From an uncultured Oscillospiraceae bacterium (GTDB lineage Bacteria; Bacillota; Clostridia; Oscillospirales; Acutalibacteraceae): 64,000 nucleotides of DNA. The notes under the pieces are model-generated. The model was not told the origin of the DNA. It saw only the letters and a program-made list of their open reading frames with translations, and did no database searches. Both the position numbers and the translations under genes were made by a program. The stretch is from assembly GCA_900539425.1 (NCBI GenBank), contig UQBX01000009.1:1-64000 (forward strand), read 5' to 3'. The stretch's first letter is position 1. Every line of letters begins with the position of its first letter. Positions 17,168 through 26,275 of the stretch are shown here, one piece after another.

Positions 17168-17842
17168 ATGGATATATTTCTGCTTGAAGATGACAGCGCT
17201 ATCGGTATAGGACTTTCGTATTCACTCAAAAACGAGGGATACGGTGTTACTGTTGCAAAAACGGTAAAAGAAGCGCTGAAAGTTATAAAAGAGAAATCAT
17301 TTTCTCTTTATATTCTTGATCTTACTCTGCCGGACGGCAGCGGTTACGACGTCTGCACTGAAATTAAAAAATCGGGTGATTTGCCCGTTATTTTTCTAAC
17401 CGCATATGACGATGAGGTAAATGTTATCATGGGGCTTGAGCTCGGCGCGGACGATTACATTTCAAAGCCGTTCAGAGTAAAAGAACTTCTTGCAAGGATA
17501 AAAACAGTTCTTCGCAGATATAACAAGGATACTGCCGACGGAATAATCAATATAGGAAATATTAAAATAAATACAAATGAAGCAAAAGTCTATAGAAATT
17601 CTCAGGAAATAATTCTTACCGCCATGGAATACAGACTGCTCCTGACATTTATTAATAACCGCGGTATCGTTCTGACACGTCAGAAACTGCTTGAAGATAT
17701 TTGGGATGTTGCTGGCGATTTTGTTAATGATAATACGCTGACGGTTTATATAAAAAGGCTGAGAGATAAAATCGAGGAGGATCCCGCAAATCCGTCTGTT
17801 ATAAAAACGGTTAGGGGATTGGGGTATATTCTGGAAAAATGA
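17168..17842 (+). CDS. OmpR/PhoB-family response regulator
   Basis: 224 residues. Receiver domain: acidic pair EDD near 7-9, phospho-acceptor Asp in LYILDLTLPDGSG near 51, Thr in FLTAYDD near 78, Lys in DYISKPFR near 100. A winged-helix DNA-binding domain follows (MEYRLLLTFINNRGIVLTRQKLLEDIW, then IKTVRGLGYILEK). GGAGG lies ahead of the ATG. It overlaps the kinase gene by 4 bp. It probably controls its own promoter and that of the linked ABC transporter through the palindromes at 17106 and 18813. Confidence 0.93.
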   Translation: MDIFLLEDDSAIGIGLSYSLKNEGYGVTVAKTVKEALKVIKEKSFSLYILDLTLPDGSGYDVCTEIKKSGDLPVIFLTAYDDEVNVIMGLELGADDYISKPFRVKELLARIKTVLRRYNKDTADGIINIGNIKINTNEAKVYRNSQEIILTAMEYRLLLTFINNRGIVLTRQKLLEDIWDVAGDFVNDNTLTVYIKRLRDKIEEDPANPSVIKTVRGLGYILEK

Positions 17843-18831
17843 AAAATCAAGAGTTTAAACTTATGATAATAGTATCAGCGGTTTGTACTGCTGTTTCTTC
17901 GGCTGTGTGCCTGTTCTTTAGTACCACGGCAGCAATTATCTGTTTCTTGTCGGGAACTGTAATTACTGCTGTATTTGCTGTTTTTACACGGCAAAGATAT
18001 ATAAAAATTGAGGAATTAAACGATTATCTATCAGCTGTATGCTCGGGTAATTATGAACTTGATGTTGATGATAACGCAGAAGGCGAACTTTCAATTCTTA
18101 AAAATAATCTGTATAAGGTTATGATATTGCTAAGAACTGCAAGCGAAGACGCGAAAAAAGACAAAATTTACCTTGCGGATTCGCTGGCAGATATTTCTCA
18201 TCAGCTCAAGACGCCTCTGACGTCAATGATAATAATGACGGAAGTTCTTGAAAATGAAACGGACAGCAGTAAAAGAGCCGATTTTATCAGAATAATGGAA
18301 GAACAGCTGAATAAAATGCAGTGGCTGATAACAACATTGCTTAAACTATCCAAGCTTGATGCTGACACAGCGGATTTCAATATAAAAAAGCTAAACTGTG
18401 CAGATATAATTGAAAAGTCCCTTAAACCGTTTGCTATTCAGACGGATATTAAAGGAATAGAGGTTAAAAAGGATATTGATCCTTTTGATTTTGACGGTGA
18501 TGAAAACTGGAGTATAGAAGCTCTTGAAAATATAATCAAAAACTGCATTGAGCATACTGCTGACGGCGGTACGCTGTGCATAACATCAAAATCTAACTCA
18601 ATTTATAATGAAATACAAATAAGCGATAACGGCTGCGGTATCGCGCCTGAAGATTTACCGCATATTTTTGAAAGGTTTTATCACGGAAAGAATTCTTCTT
18701 CAGAGAGTGTTGGAATAGGACTCGCTCTTGCGAAAGCAGTTCTTTCAAAAGAAAACGCTGATATAGAAGTGAAAAGCAGGGAAGGCATGGGCAGTACATT
18801 TACCATCCGCTTCTACAAATTTGTAGTTTAA
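17839..18831 (+). CDS. Intramembrane-sensing sensor histidine kinase
   Basis: 330 residues. Two N-terminal membrane helices (about 7-27 and 33-50) are separated by only a few residues, so there is no real extracellular sensor, as in BceS-type kinases that sense through their ABC transporter. A short linker leads to the HisKA box ADISHQLKTPLTS near 117-129 (phospho-His in SHQLKTP). The ATPase domain has NIIKNCIEHT (N box), DNGCGIAPEDLPHIFERFYHG (G1/F) and GIGLALAKAVL (G2). ATGA overlap with the regulator. The 3' end carries a palindrome that likely belongs to the next promoter. Confidence 0.9.
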   Translation: MKNQEFKLMIIVSAVCTAVSSAVCLFFSTTAAIICFLSGTVITAVFAVFTRQRYIKIEELNDYLSAVCSGNYELDVDDNAEGELSILKNNLYKVMILLRTASEDAKKDKIYLADSLADISHQLKTPLTSMIIMTEVLENETDSSKRADFIRIMEEQLNKMQWLITTLLKLSKLDADTADFNIKKLNCADIIEKSLKPFAIQTDIKGIEVKKDIDPFDFDGDENWSIEALENIIKNCIEHTADGGTLCITSKSNSIYNEIQISDNGCGIAPEDLPHIFERFYHGKNSSSESVGIGLALAKAVLSKENADIEVKSREGMGSTFTIRFYKFVV

Positions 18832-18853
18832 TATTACGAAATTGTTATATAAT
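18813..18853 (+). promoter_or_regulatory. Second BceR-like palindrome and promoter for the ABC genes
   Basis: Perfect 14-bp palindrome CTACAAATTTGTAG (18813-18826) inside the last codons of the kinase gene, followed by TATAAT at 18848-18853. Centre-to-centre distance is 31 bp, the same as at the regulator's own promoter. A looser copy, TTACGAAATTGTTA, sits at 18834-18847. Confidence 0.6.
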
Positions 18854-18912
18854 AGTCATTTTGCTGTAAGGTTAGGATGTTATTCTTTGACTGTCGAAAG
18901 GAGATATATGAC

Positions 18913-19596
18913 ATGAAAATACTTGAAATTCAGAATTTATCCAAAACTTACGGCAAGGGTGACGTTATGGTACGCGCGCTTGACAACGTGTCTTTTTCTG
19001 TTGAAAAAGGCGAGTTCGTTGCTATAGTAGGCCCCTCGGGTTCTGGCAAGTCTACATTGCTTCATATCCTGGGAGGTGTTGATACACCTACTTCCGGCAC
19101 CGTTATCATCGATAAGACGGATATTTCGTCTCTTGATGAAACTGCGCTTGCTATATTCAGACGCAGACAGATAGGGCTGATTTATCAGTTTTATAATCTT
19201 ATACCAATTCTTACCGTAGAGGAAAATCTTACCCTTCCATTACTTTTGGACGGAAGAAAACCTGATAAAGCAAGGCTTAATGATATTATTACAAAGCTTG
19301 GACTAACAAACAGGATTGATCACCTGCCAAATCAGCTTTCAGGCGGTCAGCAGCAGAGAGTTGCAATCGGCAGAGCCCTTATAAATAATCCTGCTTTGCT
19401 TCTTGCTGATGAGCCTACAGGTAATCTTGACAGCGAAAACAGCCGAGAAATTATAGCTTTGCTCAGAAAATTCAATAAAGAATTTAATCAGACCGTAATT
19501 ATGATTACACATGATGAAAAGATTGCACTTTCTGCTGACAGAATTATTGCTATAGAGGACGGTAAGATTACAAGAGATGAGGTGAGGATGGGTTGA
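18913..19596 (+). CDS. ABC transporter ATP-binding protein (MacB/BceA type)
   Basis: 227 residues. Walker A GPSGSGKST near 40, Q-loop YQFYNLIP near 94, signature LSGGQQQR near 140, Walker B LLLADEPTGNLDS near 160, switch His in ITHDE. The LADEPTGNLDS form is typical of the MacB/LolD/BceA group, which pairs with FtsX-type permeases. AAAGGAG at 18897-18903 points to the ATG at 18913; an upstream ATG at 18877 would add 12 atypical residues. It overlaps the permease by 4 bp. Confidence 0.93.
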   Translation: MKILEIQNLSKTYGKGDVMVRALDNVSFSVEKGEFVAIVGPSGSGKSTLLHILGGVDTPTSGTVIIDKTDISSLDETALAIFRRRQIGLIYQFYNLIPILTVEENLTLPLLLDGRKPDKARLNDIITKLGLTNRIDHLPNQLSGGQQQRVAIGRALINNPALLLADEPTGNLDSENSREIIALLRKFNKEFNQTVIMITHDEKIALSADRIIAIEDGKITRDEVRMG

Positions 19597-22208
19597 ACAT
19601 CATTCAAAAACTTACCCTTGCTCATCTTAAAAAGAATAAGGGCAGAACAGTTGTAACCACGCTCGGAATATGTGTTTCTGTTGCGATGATAACAGCAGTA
19701 TTTGTCTGCATTGCGTCTTTTATGAATTATATGGGCAATGTCACACTATACAGCTCAGGCAACTGCCACGCAAGAGTATACGGCGTAACAGAAACAGAAA
19801 CAAATGAACTGAAATCTACTGACGGCGTTTCGAAAGTAGGACTTGTTGCTGCCCTTCCTCCTGAAAAAGAAGGCTTCAAAATTGATTACGGAGTTTCTGA
19901 CCGAACTTCTTCGGGTTCGATATATGCAGCAGATCAAGATGCGCTCAGCCAGCTTGTTACTTGTGATGTAAACGGATCATTACCGCAAAACAGCAGCGAG
20001 ATACTTGTTGAGCAGGATTTTATAGACAGCAATAAACTTGATTGGAAAGTCGGCGATACTGTTACTATTCCGGTTGGCTCAAGGCAATATTATGAAAATA
20101 ACTCTGTTCGTTATGTATCTGGCGTCTATGTATCGGGTGAAGAATTTGTTTTAAATGATATTAAAGAATATAAAATCTCAGGCATAGTCAACGGCAATAT
20201 GCCTACGGGATATTATGAAATAATAAGACTTGCTCAGCCTGATGAGCTTGAAGGAGCTACGGCGTGCGTAGAACTTTCCGAAATAAACATGAATTCCTAT
20301 TCGGAATTAATCAAAATAATGAAAGCATGCAATATTGATGCTTCAAGATATGAATTAAATACTGATTATTTAAGCGCTAATTTCTCTTTTGCTGCGGACA
20401 GTGATCTTGCATTATCTACTCTCCCTGTAGTTGCTGTAATTCTTGCTGTAATTATTTTCGCAAGTGTTGCCTTGATATATAATGCATTCGGTATGTCATT
20501 ATCAGAGAGAACACGTTATCTCGGAATGCTTGCTTCCGTAGGCGCCACGAAAGCTCAAAAAAGCTCATCTGTATATTTCGAAGGATTTCTGCTTGGCCTT
20601 GTAGGAATACCTGTGGGTATTGGCGCCGGTATACTTGGAATTTATATAACTCTTGAGGCTGTTGGAACACGTATTCAGCAGGCGGGGCTCATAAACGGCG
20701 GTGACAATGTAAAACTCAGCATTGTTGTTCCGTTATGGGTGATACTTTGCATCATTTTTGTCAGCGCATTTACAATATTTATTTCAGCGATGATTCCTGC
20801 CAAAAAAGCGTCTTCTGTTACGCCGATAGCAGCTCTTAAACAAACTAATGAGATAAAGCTGAAATCTAAAAAGCTTAAATCTTCAAAACTTATCAGAGCA
20901 ATATTCGGCTATGAGGGCGAACTTGCAAACAAAAATCTGAAGCGAAACGGCAGAAAATCAAGGGTAATTACAGCGTCTATAGCGCTTTCAATAATATTAT
21001 TCCTGAGTGTTAATGCGTTTTGCGATATGTTCGTAAAGGCAAACGATCTCTCAAATGATCTGCCTTATCAGGTTTACGCGTCCGTGGGTAATCAGAATGA
21101 ATATGATATTGTGAAAGAAGACGCATCATCACTTACCGGTATCGATGACGTATACAGCGCAACTAATTTATATTTTAGATATGGCGGGGACTCTGCTGTT
21201 GAAAATGTAAATACTAATCAAGACGTTGCAGATAAGTCAAATCTAACATCGTCATACAGCAAACTCTTTGATGACAATTTGGCTTATATCAATTTTATAG
21301 ATGATGAGGATTTTAATCAGCTTTGCAAGAATAACTCTATTGATTACAAAGAATATTACGAACCTTACGGTGAAAATGACAAAGAAGTAAGAGCGCTTCT
21401 TATGAATAACGTATCACATGACGGAAAGGGAGGGGAGGCATTTACTGATAATATATTAGGTGAAATGTTTTATTCTGATCAATACGATGAAAACGGAAAT
21501 AAATTAACTGTTTCTGAAAATGTTAATTTAAAAGCTGTAGTTACAGGATTTGTAGACTATGATTCAAAAAACTATGTTTGCAATCTTAATCCTGCTACTA
21601 CAATAAGCCTTTATGTTCCCCTCAGTATGTATGTTAATTACTGCGAATCTATCGGCATAAATGCTGAAATGACTGTGGCTGTGGAAACGCAGGATTCAGA
21701 AAAAGCTACGAAAGATATAGAAGATATTATTGATGAAAATAATCTGAGCGGGGCAGTGGTTATAGACATAGAGAAAACTACCGTTGCAATGAATACGTTA
21801 ATTTTCTGTATTCAGGTATTTTTCTACGGCTTTGCGGCGCTGATAACACTTATTTCAGTTGCAAATATTATCAATACTGTTTCAACGGGTATTGATTTAA
21901 GGCGCAAGGAGTTTGCAATGTATAAATCGGTAGGCATTACTCCCGGCGGATTTAATAAAATGATCTGCATGGAAAGCTTGTTCTACGGCCTGAAAGCGCT
22001 TATTTTCGGTATCCCCATCAGCATATTACTTTCTTTGGCAATGTACTTATTGCTTCAGTCAGGAAATATTCCCTTTACAATTAACATCCCTCTTTACTTG
22101 ATTGTTGCAGCGGTTGTATTTCTGATTGTAGGAGCGTCAATGTTCTTTGCCGTATCCAAACTTAAAAATGATTCAATTGTTGAAACTTTAAAAGAAGATA
22201 TCTGCTGA
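19593..22208 (+). CDS. FtsX-family ABC transporter permease with two extracytoplasmic domains
   Basis: 871 residues in two repeated halves. Each half has a first membrane helix (near 20-45 and 455-475), a large extracytoplasmic domain (about 45-270 and 480-715) and three clustered helices with FtsX signatures (LIYNAFGMSLSERTRYLGMLASVGATKAQ near 297 and STGIDLRRKEFAMYKSVGITPGGF near 768). It starts with TTG overlapping the upstream stop (TTGA), with GAGG upstream. It is longer than BceB permeases, and its second domain is rich in Asp and Asn. With the adjacent two-component system this looks like a peptide-antibiotic or envelope-stress detoxification module; ligand unknown. Confidence 0.9.
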   Translation: MNIIQKLTLAHLKKNKGRTVVTTLGICVSVAMITAVFVCIASFMNYMGNVTLYSSGNCHARVYGVTETETNELKSTDGVSKVGLVAALPPEKEGFKIDYGVSDRTSSGSIYAADQDALSQLVTCDVNGSLPQNSSEILVEQDFIDSNKLDWKVGDTVTIPVGSRQYYENNSVRYVSGVYVSGEEFVLNDIKEYKISGIVNGNMPTGYYEIIRLAQPDELEGATACVELSEINMNSYSELIKIMKACNIDASRYELNTDYLSANFSFAADSDLALSTLPVVAVILAVIIFASVALIYNAFGMSLSERTRYLGMLASVGATKAQKSSSVYFEGFLLGLVGIPVGIGAGILGIYITLEAVGTRIQQAGLINGGDNVKLSIVVPLWVILCIIFVSAFTIFISAMIPAKKASSVTPIAALKQTNEIKLKSKKLKSSKLIRAIFGYEGELANKNLKRNGRKSRVITASIALSIILFLSVNAFCDMFVKANDLSNDLPYQVYASVGNQNEYDIVKEDASSLTGIDDVYSATNLYFRYGGDSAVENVNTNQDVADKSNLTSSYSKLFDDNLAYINFIDDEDFNQLCKNNSIDYKEYYEPYGENDKEVRALLMNNVSHDGKGGEAFTDNILGEMFYSDQYDENGNKLTVSENVNLKAVVTGFVDYDSKNYVCNLNPATTISLYVPLSMYVNYCESIGINAEMTVAVETQDSEKATKDIEDIIDENNLSGAVVIDIEKTTVAMNTLIFCIQVFFYGFAALITLISVANIINTVSTGIDLRRKEFAMYKSVGITPGGFNKMICMESLFYGLKALIFGIPISILLSLAMYLLLQSGNIPFTINIPLYLIVAAVVFLIVGASMFFAVSKLKNDSIVETLKEDIC

Positions 22209-22212
22209 TGAG

Positions 22213-22248
22213 AAAAGGGCAGTTGCGTTAAGCAACTGCCCGATTTTT
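22213..22248. terminator. Bidirectional terminator between the permease and murC
   Basis: Perfect 10-bp stem GGGCAGTTGC/GCAACTGCCC with loop GTTAA. A-run before and T-run after let it work for both converging genes. Confidence 0.9.
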
Positions 22249-22257
22249 ATATATGGT

Positions 22258-23637
22258 TTATTTATTTTTCAGTTTTTCTTCAAGCATTCTTGATACTTTA
22301 TAGACGTCGCCGCAGCCAAGAGTTATTACAAGATCTCCGTCTGTACAGTTTTCTGCAAGATACTGAGCTATATCCTCAAGTTTGTCAATTTGAATTGCAC
22401 CGGGAATTTTTGATGAAAGGTCTGTTGCCTTTATACCTATTGTGTTTACTTCTCGGCTGCCCATTATTTCTGATATAACACATTTGTCCGCAATCTGTAA
22501 AACTCTTGCAAAGTCATCAAGTAATTTCGCCGTTCTTGTATACGTAAACGGCTGATGCACCGCCCATACACGTTTATAATTCATCTTCATAGCGGCTTTC
22601 AGTGTTACTTCTATTTCCTTCGGGTGGTGAGCATAATCGTCTGCAATTGTGATGCCGTTGAATGTTCCGCGAAGTTCAAATCTTCTTCCTGCTCCGTGAA
22701 ATTCAAAAAGCGATGCTTTTATCTTATCCACTTCTGCGCCGCTTTCAACACAGGCAATAAATGCGGCAAGAGAATTGAGTACATTATGCTCGCCGGGTAC
22801 AGAAAGAACCATATGTGTGATGAATTCCGATCCCTTATATATATCGTATTCAATGTGAAATCCGCCCGGTACGTCGATGTTCTTGGCAATATAATCATTG
22901 TTTTCATTTGTGCCGTAAGAAATAAGCTTTTTGCCCGTTATTCCTTTAAGCATGTCAACTGTATTTGCATCATCGCCGTTGTATATAACTGTTTTGGTAG
23001 CGTTATCGCAAAATTTGCGGAAAGACTTTTTTATATTTTCAAGATTACCGAAGAAATCAAGGTGATCTTCATCAACATTCAGTACAACCGCCACGTCAGG
23101 ATTCATGTGAAGAAAAGTATTGTTGAATTCACATGATTCGCAAACAAAATTCTGGCTTTTGCCGACTCTTCCGTAAGCGTCAATTCTCGGCAGTTTTCCG
23201 CCGATAACAGCGCTCGGGTCAAGCCCTGAATCAAGCAGTGCTTCAGTTATCATACTTGTGGTGGTTGTTTTGCCGTGAGTGCCGCAAACGCCGATGCAGT
23301 TGCTGAATACTCGGCTTACTGCGCCTAAAAGTTCTGCTCTTTCAAAGCATGGAAAATTTGATTTTGCGTATTCAAGTTCTTCATTTCCTTCAAGAATGGC
23401 GTTTGTGTAGATAACAAGCTGTGTATCGTCACTTATATTTTCTTTTTTCTGGCCTAAAAATACCTTGGCGCCTTCTTTTTCTATTCTTCTGAAAGTCTCC
23501 GTATCGTTATTATCAGAGCCTGTTACTCTGTATCCGAGAGACAGAAGTATTTCGGCAAGCGGGCACATACCCGCTCCGCCTATTCCTATAAAATGAACGT
23601 TTTTAACGTTCTTCATTAATTCGTCTATGTTTTTCAA
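22258..23637 (-). CDS. murC: UDP-N-acetylmuramate--L-alanine ligase
   Basis: 459 residues. It adds L-alanine to UDP-MurNAc in the cytoplasmic stage of peptidoglycan synthesis. GIGGAGMCPLAEILL near 18-32 binds UDP, CGTHGKTTTTSM near 112 is the ATP loop, NVDEDHLDFFG near 187 and ADDYAHHPKE near 330 are Mur ligase motifs. The start is TTG at 23637: GGAGGG lies seven bases upstream and no ATG fits the N-terminus. It is a single gene, divergent from dpaA, away from the usual dcw cluster. Confidence 0.95.
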   Translation of the reverse strand: MKNIDELMKNVKNVHFIGIGGAGMCPLAEILLSLGYRVTGSDNNDTETFRRIEKEGAKVFLGQKKENISDDTQLVIYTNAILEGNEELEYAKSNFPCFERAELLGAVSRVFSNCIGVCGTHGKTTTTSMITEALLDSGLDPSAVIGGKLPRIDAYGRVGKSQNFVCESCEFNNTFLHMNPDVAVVLNVDEDHLDFFGNLENIKKSFRKFCDNATKTVIYNGDDANTVDMLKGITGKKLISYGTNENNDYIAKNIDVPGGFHIEYDIYKGSEFITHMVLSVPGEHNVLNSLAAFIACVESGAEVDKIKASLFEFHGAGRRFELRGTFNGITIADDYAHHPKEIEVTLKAAMKMNYKRVWAVHQPFTYTRTAKLLDDFARVLQIADKCVISEIMGSREVNTIGIKATDLSSKIPGAIQIDKLEDIAQYLAENCTDGDLVITLGCGDVYKVSRMLEEKLKNK

Positions 23638-23720
23638 AGGGTTTCCCTCCGTTTAACTGTTTGTAAATTTATCTTATTATACAACTATTATATCAAAAAA
23701 TAAACAGTAAAACACCATTA

Positions 23721-23746
23721 ACATCAAATTATTTTAAGCATAATAT
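23721..23746 (+). promoter_or_regulatory. Possible sigma-K/sigma-E type mother-cell promoter for dpaAB
   Basis: AC at 23721-23722, 16-bp spacer, CATAATAT at 23739-23746. This fits the loose sigma-K pattern (AC, 16-17 bp, CATAnnnTA) except for its last base. The role of the downstream genes in mother-cell DPA synthesis makes it plausible, but the motif is weak in AT-rich DNA. Confidence 0.4.
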
Positions 23747-23766
23747 GAGGTGATAGGAGTGATTTT

Positions 23767-24495
23767 ATGAAACTCGTTTCATTTTCTGTGCCTTACACTC
23801 AGGATAAAAGAATGGTATATGCCGCTGAATATCTTGAAAGACACGGATTTATATACAAACAAAATATTGATGAAAGCGATTTTGTTCTCCTGCCTGTTCC
23901 GGTTAAAAAGGAAATGCTCGATTCACTGAATGGCAAATTTGCTTTTTACGGCAAAGGAGAATATAAAAACGGCTTTGACTACATGAAAGATGAAACATAT
24001 GTGTTAAAAAACGCTCTTTTAACCGCAGAGGGTGCTGTTGCCTGTCTTGAGGAAAACACTGATTATTCTCTCATAGGAAAAAATATCCTTATAATAGGAT
24101 ACGGCAGAATAGCAAAGGCTCTCAGGAAGATTTTAAGTTCATACGGCTCAAATATTACAGTATGCTCCCGCAGCTCGATTTCAGCAGCTGAGGCTGAGTT
24201 TGACGGTGTAAAACATATTTCCTTCAGTGAGCTTAAAAATAAATCTGATTATGATATCGTTATTAACACAGTACCTCATATTGTCCTTACAAAAGAAGAG
24301 CTGACAGCTCTCAAAAAAAGTGTGCTTATCCTTGATCTTGCCTCGTTTCCCGGCGGTGTTGATACCCTTGTTGCAAAAAGCTTGGGTTTAAAGCTTATCA
24401 ACGGCAGAGGAATGCCGTCGGTCTATACACAGAAAACTGCGGGCGAAATCATAGGTGAAGCGGTAGTAAATATTATCAAGGGGGAGAAACTTTGA
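23767..24495 (+). CDS. dpaA: Dipicolinate synthase subunit A
   Basis: 242 residues. An N-terminal domain is followed by a Rossmann fold (GKNILIIGYGRIAKALRKIL near 108-127) and GMPSVYTQKTAGEIIGEAV near the C-terminus, both characteristic of DpaA/SpoVFA. With DpaB it oxidises dihydrodipicolinate to dipicolinic acid, the calcium-chelated spore core solute, in the mother cell. Somewhat shorter than the about 300 residues in Bacillus. AGGAG lies seven bases before the ATG. It overlaps dpaB by 4 bp. Confidence 0.9.
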   Translation: MKLVSFSVPYTQDKRMVYAAEYLERHGFIYKQNIDESDFVLLPVPVKKEMLDSLNGKFAFYGKGEYKNGFDYMKDETYVLKNALLTAEGAVACLEENTDYSLIGKNILIIGYGRIAKALRKILSSYGSNITVCSRSSISAAEAEFDGVKHISFSELKNKSDYDIVINTVPHIVLTKEELTALKKSVLILDLASFPGGVDTLVAKSLGLKLINGRGMPSVYTQKTAGEIIGEAVVNIIKGEKL

Positions 24496-25055
24496 AAATA
24501 GGATATGCTTTTACGGGCTCGTTCTGCACTTTTTCAAAATCATTGAAATCCCTAAAGGATCTGGTGGACGCCGGATATGATGTATATCCGATAATGAGTG
24601 AGACCGCTTATAATACTGACACAAGATTCGGCGATGCAGCCGATTTTCAAAAACAGATAACTGAACTTACAGGCAAACCGATCATCCATAAAATAGAGCA
24701 GGCAGAACCGATAGGGCCAAAGAAGATGTTTGATATTCTCTGCATCGTGCCTTGTACGGGCAATACACTTGCAAAGCTTGCAAACGGCATTGCCGATACT
24801 TCTGTAACAATGGCGGCTAAGAGCCATTTAAGAAATTCGCGCCCCGTAATATTGGGAGTTTCAACAAATGATGCACTTGGCGCAGCGGCTAAAAATATCG
24901 GAAATCTTATGAACTATAAAAACTATTATTTTATCCCGTTCGGAATGGATGACTGCGTCCATAAAACTAAGTCAATGGTGTGTGATTTTTCACTTGTGGC
25001 GGATACGGTAAATAAAGTTGCAAACGGCGAAGAAATTTTGAAAAAAATATTCTGA
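24492..25055 (+). CDS. dpaB: Dipicolinate synthase subunit B
   Basis: 187 residues, flavoprotein-like fold. GYAFTGSFCTFSKS near 4-17, PCTGNTLAKLANGIADT near 97-113 and GVSTNDALGAAAKNIG near 132 are typical of DpaB/SpoVFB. TTG start overlapping the dpaA stop (TTGA) behind GGGGGAG. It is required with DpaA for dipicolinate formation. Its presence is the clearest evidence that the organism makes endospores. Confidence 0.93.
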   Translation: MKIGYAFTGSFCTFSKSLKSLKDLVDAGYDVYPIMSETAYNTDTRFGDAADFQKQITELTGKPIIHKIEQAEPIGPKKMFDILCIVPCTGNTLAKLANGIADTSVTMAAKSHLRNSRPVILGVSTNDALGAAAKNIGNLMNYKNYYFIPFGMDDCVHKTKSMVCDFSLVADTVNKVANGEEILKKIF

Positions 25056-25060
25056 AATTA

Positions 25061-25111
25061 TTGACATTTCCTCACAATTTGATATATTAATCTAAATGAC
25101 GCGATTCGCGT
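25061..25111 (+). promoter_or_regulatory. Promoter and candidate operator of the potABCD operon
   Basis: TTGACA (25061-25066), 16-bp spacer, TATATT (25083-25088). Just downstream, over the expected start of transcription, is a perfect palindrome ACGCGA-T-TCGCGT (25099-25111). It is GC-rich in an AT-rich setting and is a good candidate repressor site; the regulator is unknown. Confidence 0.6.
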
Positions 25112-25141
25112 TAAATCGGGTTACAAAGAGGAAGTGCATAA

Positions 25142-26275
25142 TTGGAAAAAATTATCGATCTTAGGGATGTTACCGTTAAATACGGAGAAAATGTAATTCT
25201 TGACAAACTTAATCTGTCAATCAACAAAAAAGAGTTCATAACGCTGCTCGGGCCTTCAGGCTGCGGCAAAACAACTACTCTTCGCTGTATAGCAGGATTC
25301 GTTGAGCCGAATGAAGGCGAAATCGTTTTTGAGGGAAAGGTTATTAATAATATTCCTCCCCATAAAAGAAAGGTAAACACGATTTTTCAGCGTTATGCTC
25401 TTTTTTCGCATTTAAATGTGTTTGAAAACGTTGCTTTCGGCCCTGAAATACAAAAAATGAGCAAGCCGGAAATCAGAAAAACAGTTGCTGAAATGCTGGA
25501 ACTTGTAAACCTCAAAGGTTTTGAGAAAAGGTCTATAGACAGTCTTTCAGGCGGTCAGCAGCAGCGTGTTGCCATAGCAAGAGCGCTTGCTAACAAACCG
25601 CATGTGCTTTTGCTTGATGAGCCTCTCGGCGCTCTTGATCTTAAACTCAGAAAGGATATGCAGAAAGAGCTCAAGGCGATTCAGAAAAGGCTGGGAATTA
25701 CATTTATATATGTTACTCATGACCAGGAAGAGGCGCTTTCTATGAGCGACAGAGTCGTTGTAATGGACAAGGGCAAAATCCAGCAGATAGGAACGCCTGA
25801 GGATATTTATAACGAACCTGTAAACGCTTTCGTAGCTGACTTCATAGGCGAGTCTAATATTGTAGACGCTATTATGGTAAAAGACTATTTCGTTAATATC
25901 TCCGGCGTTACTTTTGATTGTGTTGATAAAGGTTTTGAACCTAATGAACGCGTAGAAGCCGTTATTCGCCCTGAAGATATCTCCATCAAAAAAATAGGGG
26001 AGAAGGATACCCTTCCCGGAGTTGTTACCGATGTGGTTTTCAAAGGAACTTTCTTTGAAACTTTTGTTGATGTAGGCGGCTTTATCTGGCTTGTGCAGAC
26101 TACCGAATATCATAAAGTGGGAGAAACTATCGGTATGTATATCGACGCTGATTCTATCCACGTAATGAAACGCAGTGAATACAGCGGTGAGTTCGGCGAC
26201 TACTCATTCTTCTCAGACGAGTTTGATCATATAAACGACGCTGATTACGAGTGGGAGGACGGAGATGAAAAATAG
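25142..26275 (+). CDS. potA: Spermidine/putrescine ABC importer, ATP-binding protein
   Basis: 377 residues. Walker A GPSGCGKTT near 38, signature LSGGQQQR near 136, Walker B LLLDEPLGALDLKLR near 155, switch His in YVTHDQEEALSMSD. A C-terminal TOBE domain follows, containing AVIRPEDISI. It has the size and order of PotA. The start is a TTG with AGAGGAAG upstream. It overlaps potB by 11 bp. It energises polyamine import. The acidic C-terminus (after about residue 345) extends slightly beyond the usual end. Confidence 0.93.
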   Translation: MEKIIDLRDVTVKYGENVILDKLNLSINKKEFITLLGPSGCGKTTTLRCIAGFVEPNEGEIVFEGKVINNIPPHKRKVNTIFQRYALFSHLNVFENVAFGPEIQKMSKPEIRKTVAEMLELVNLKGFEKRSIDSLSGGQQQRVAIARALANKPHVLLLDEPLGALDLKLRKDMQKELKAIQKRLGITFIYVTHDQEEALSMSDRVVVMDKGKIQQIGTPEDIYNEPVNAFVADFIGESNIVDAIMVKDYFVNISGVTFDCVDKGFEPNERVEAVIRPEDISIKKIGEKDTLPGVVTDVVFKGTFFETFVDVGGFIWLVQTTEYHKVGETIGMYIDADSIHVMKRSEYSGEFGDYSFFSDEFDHINDADYEWEDGDEK

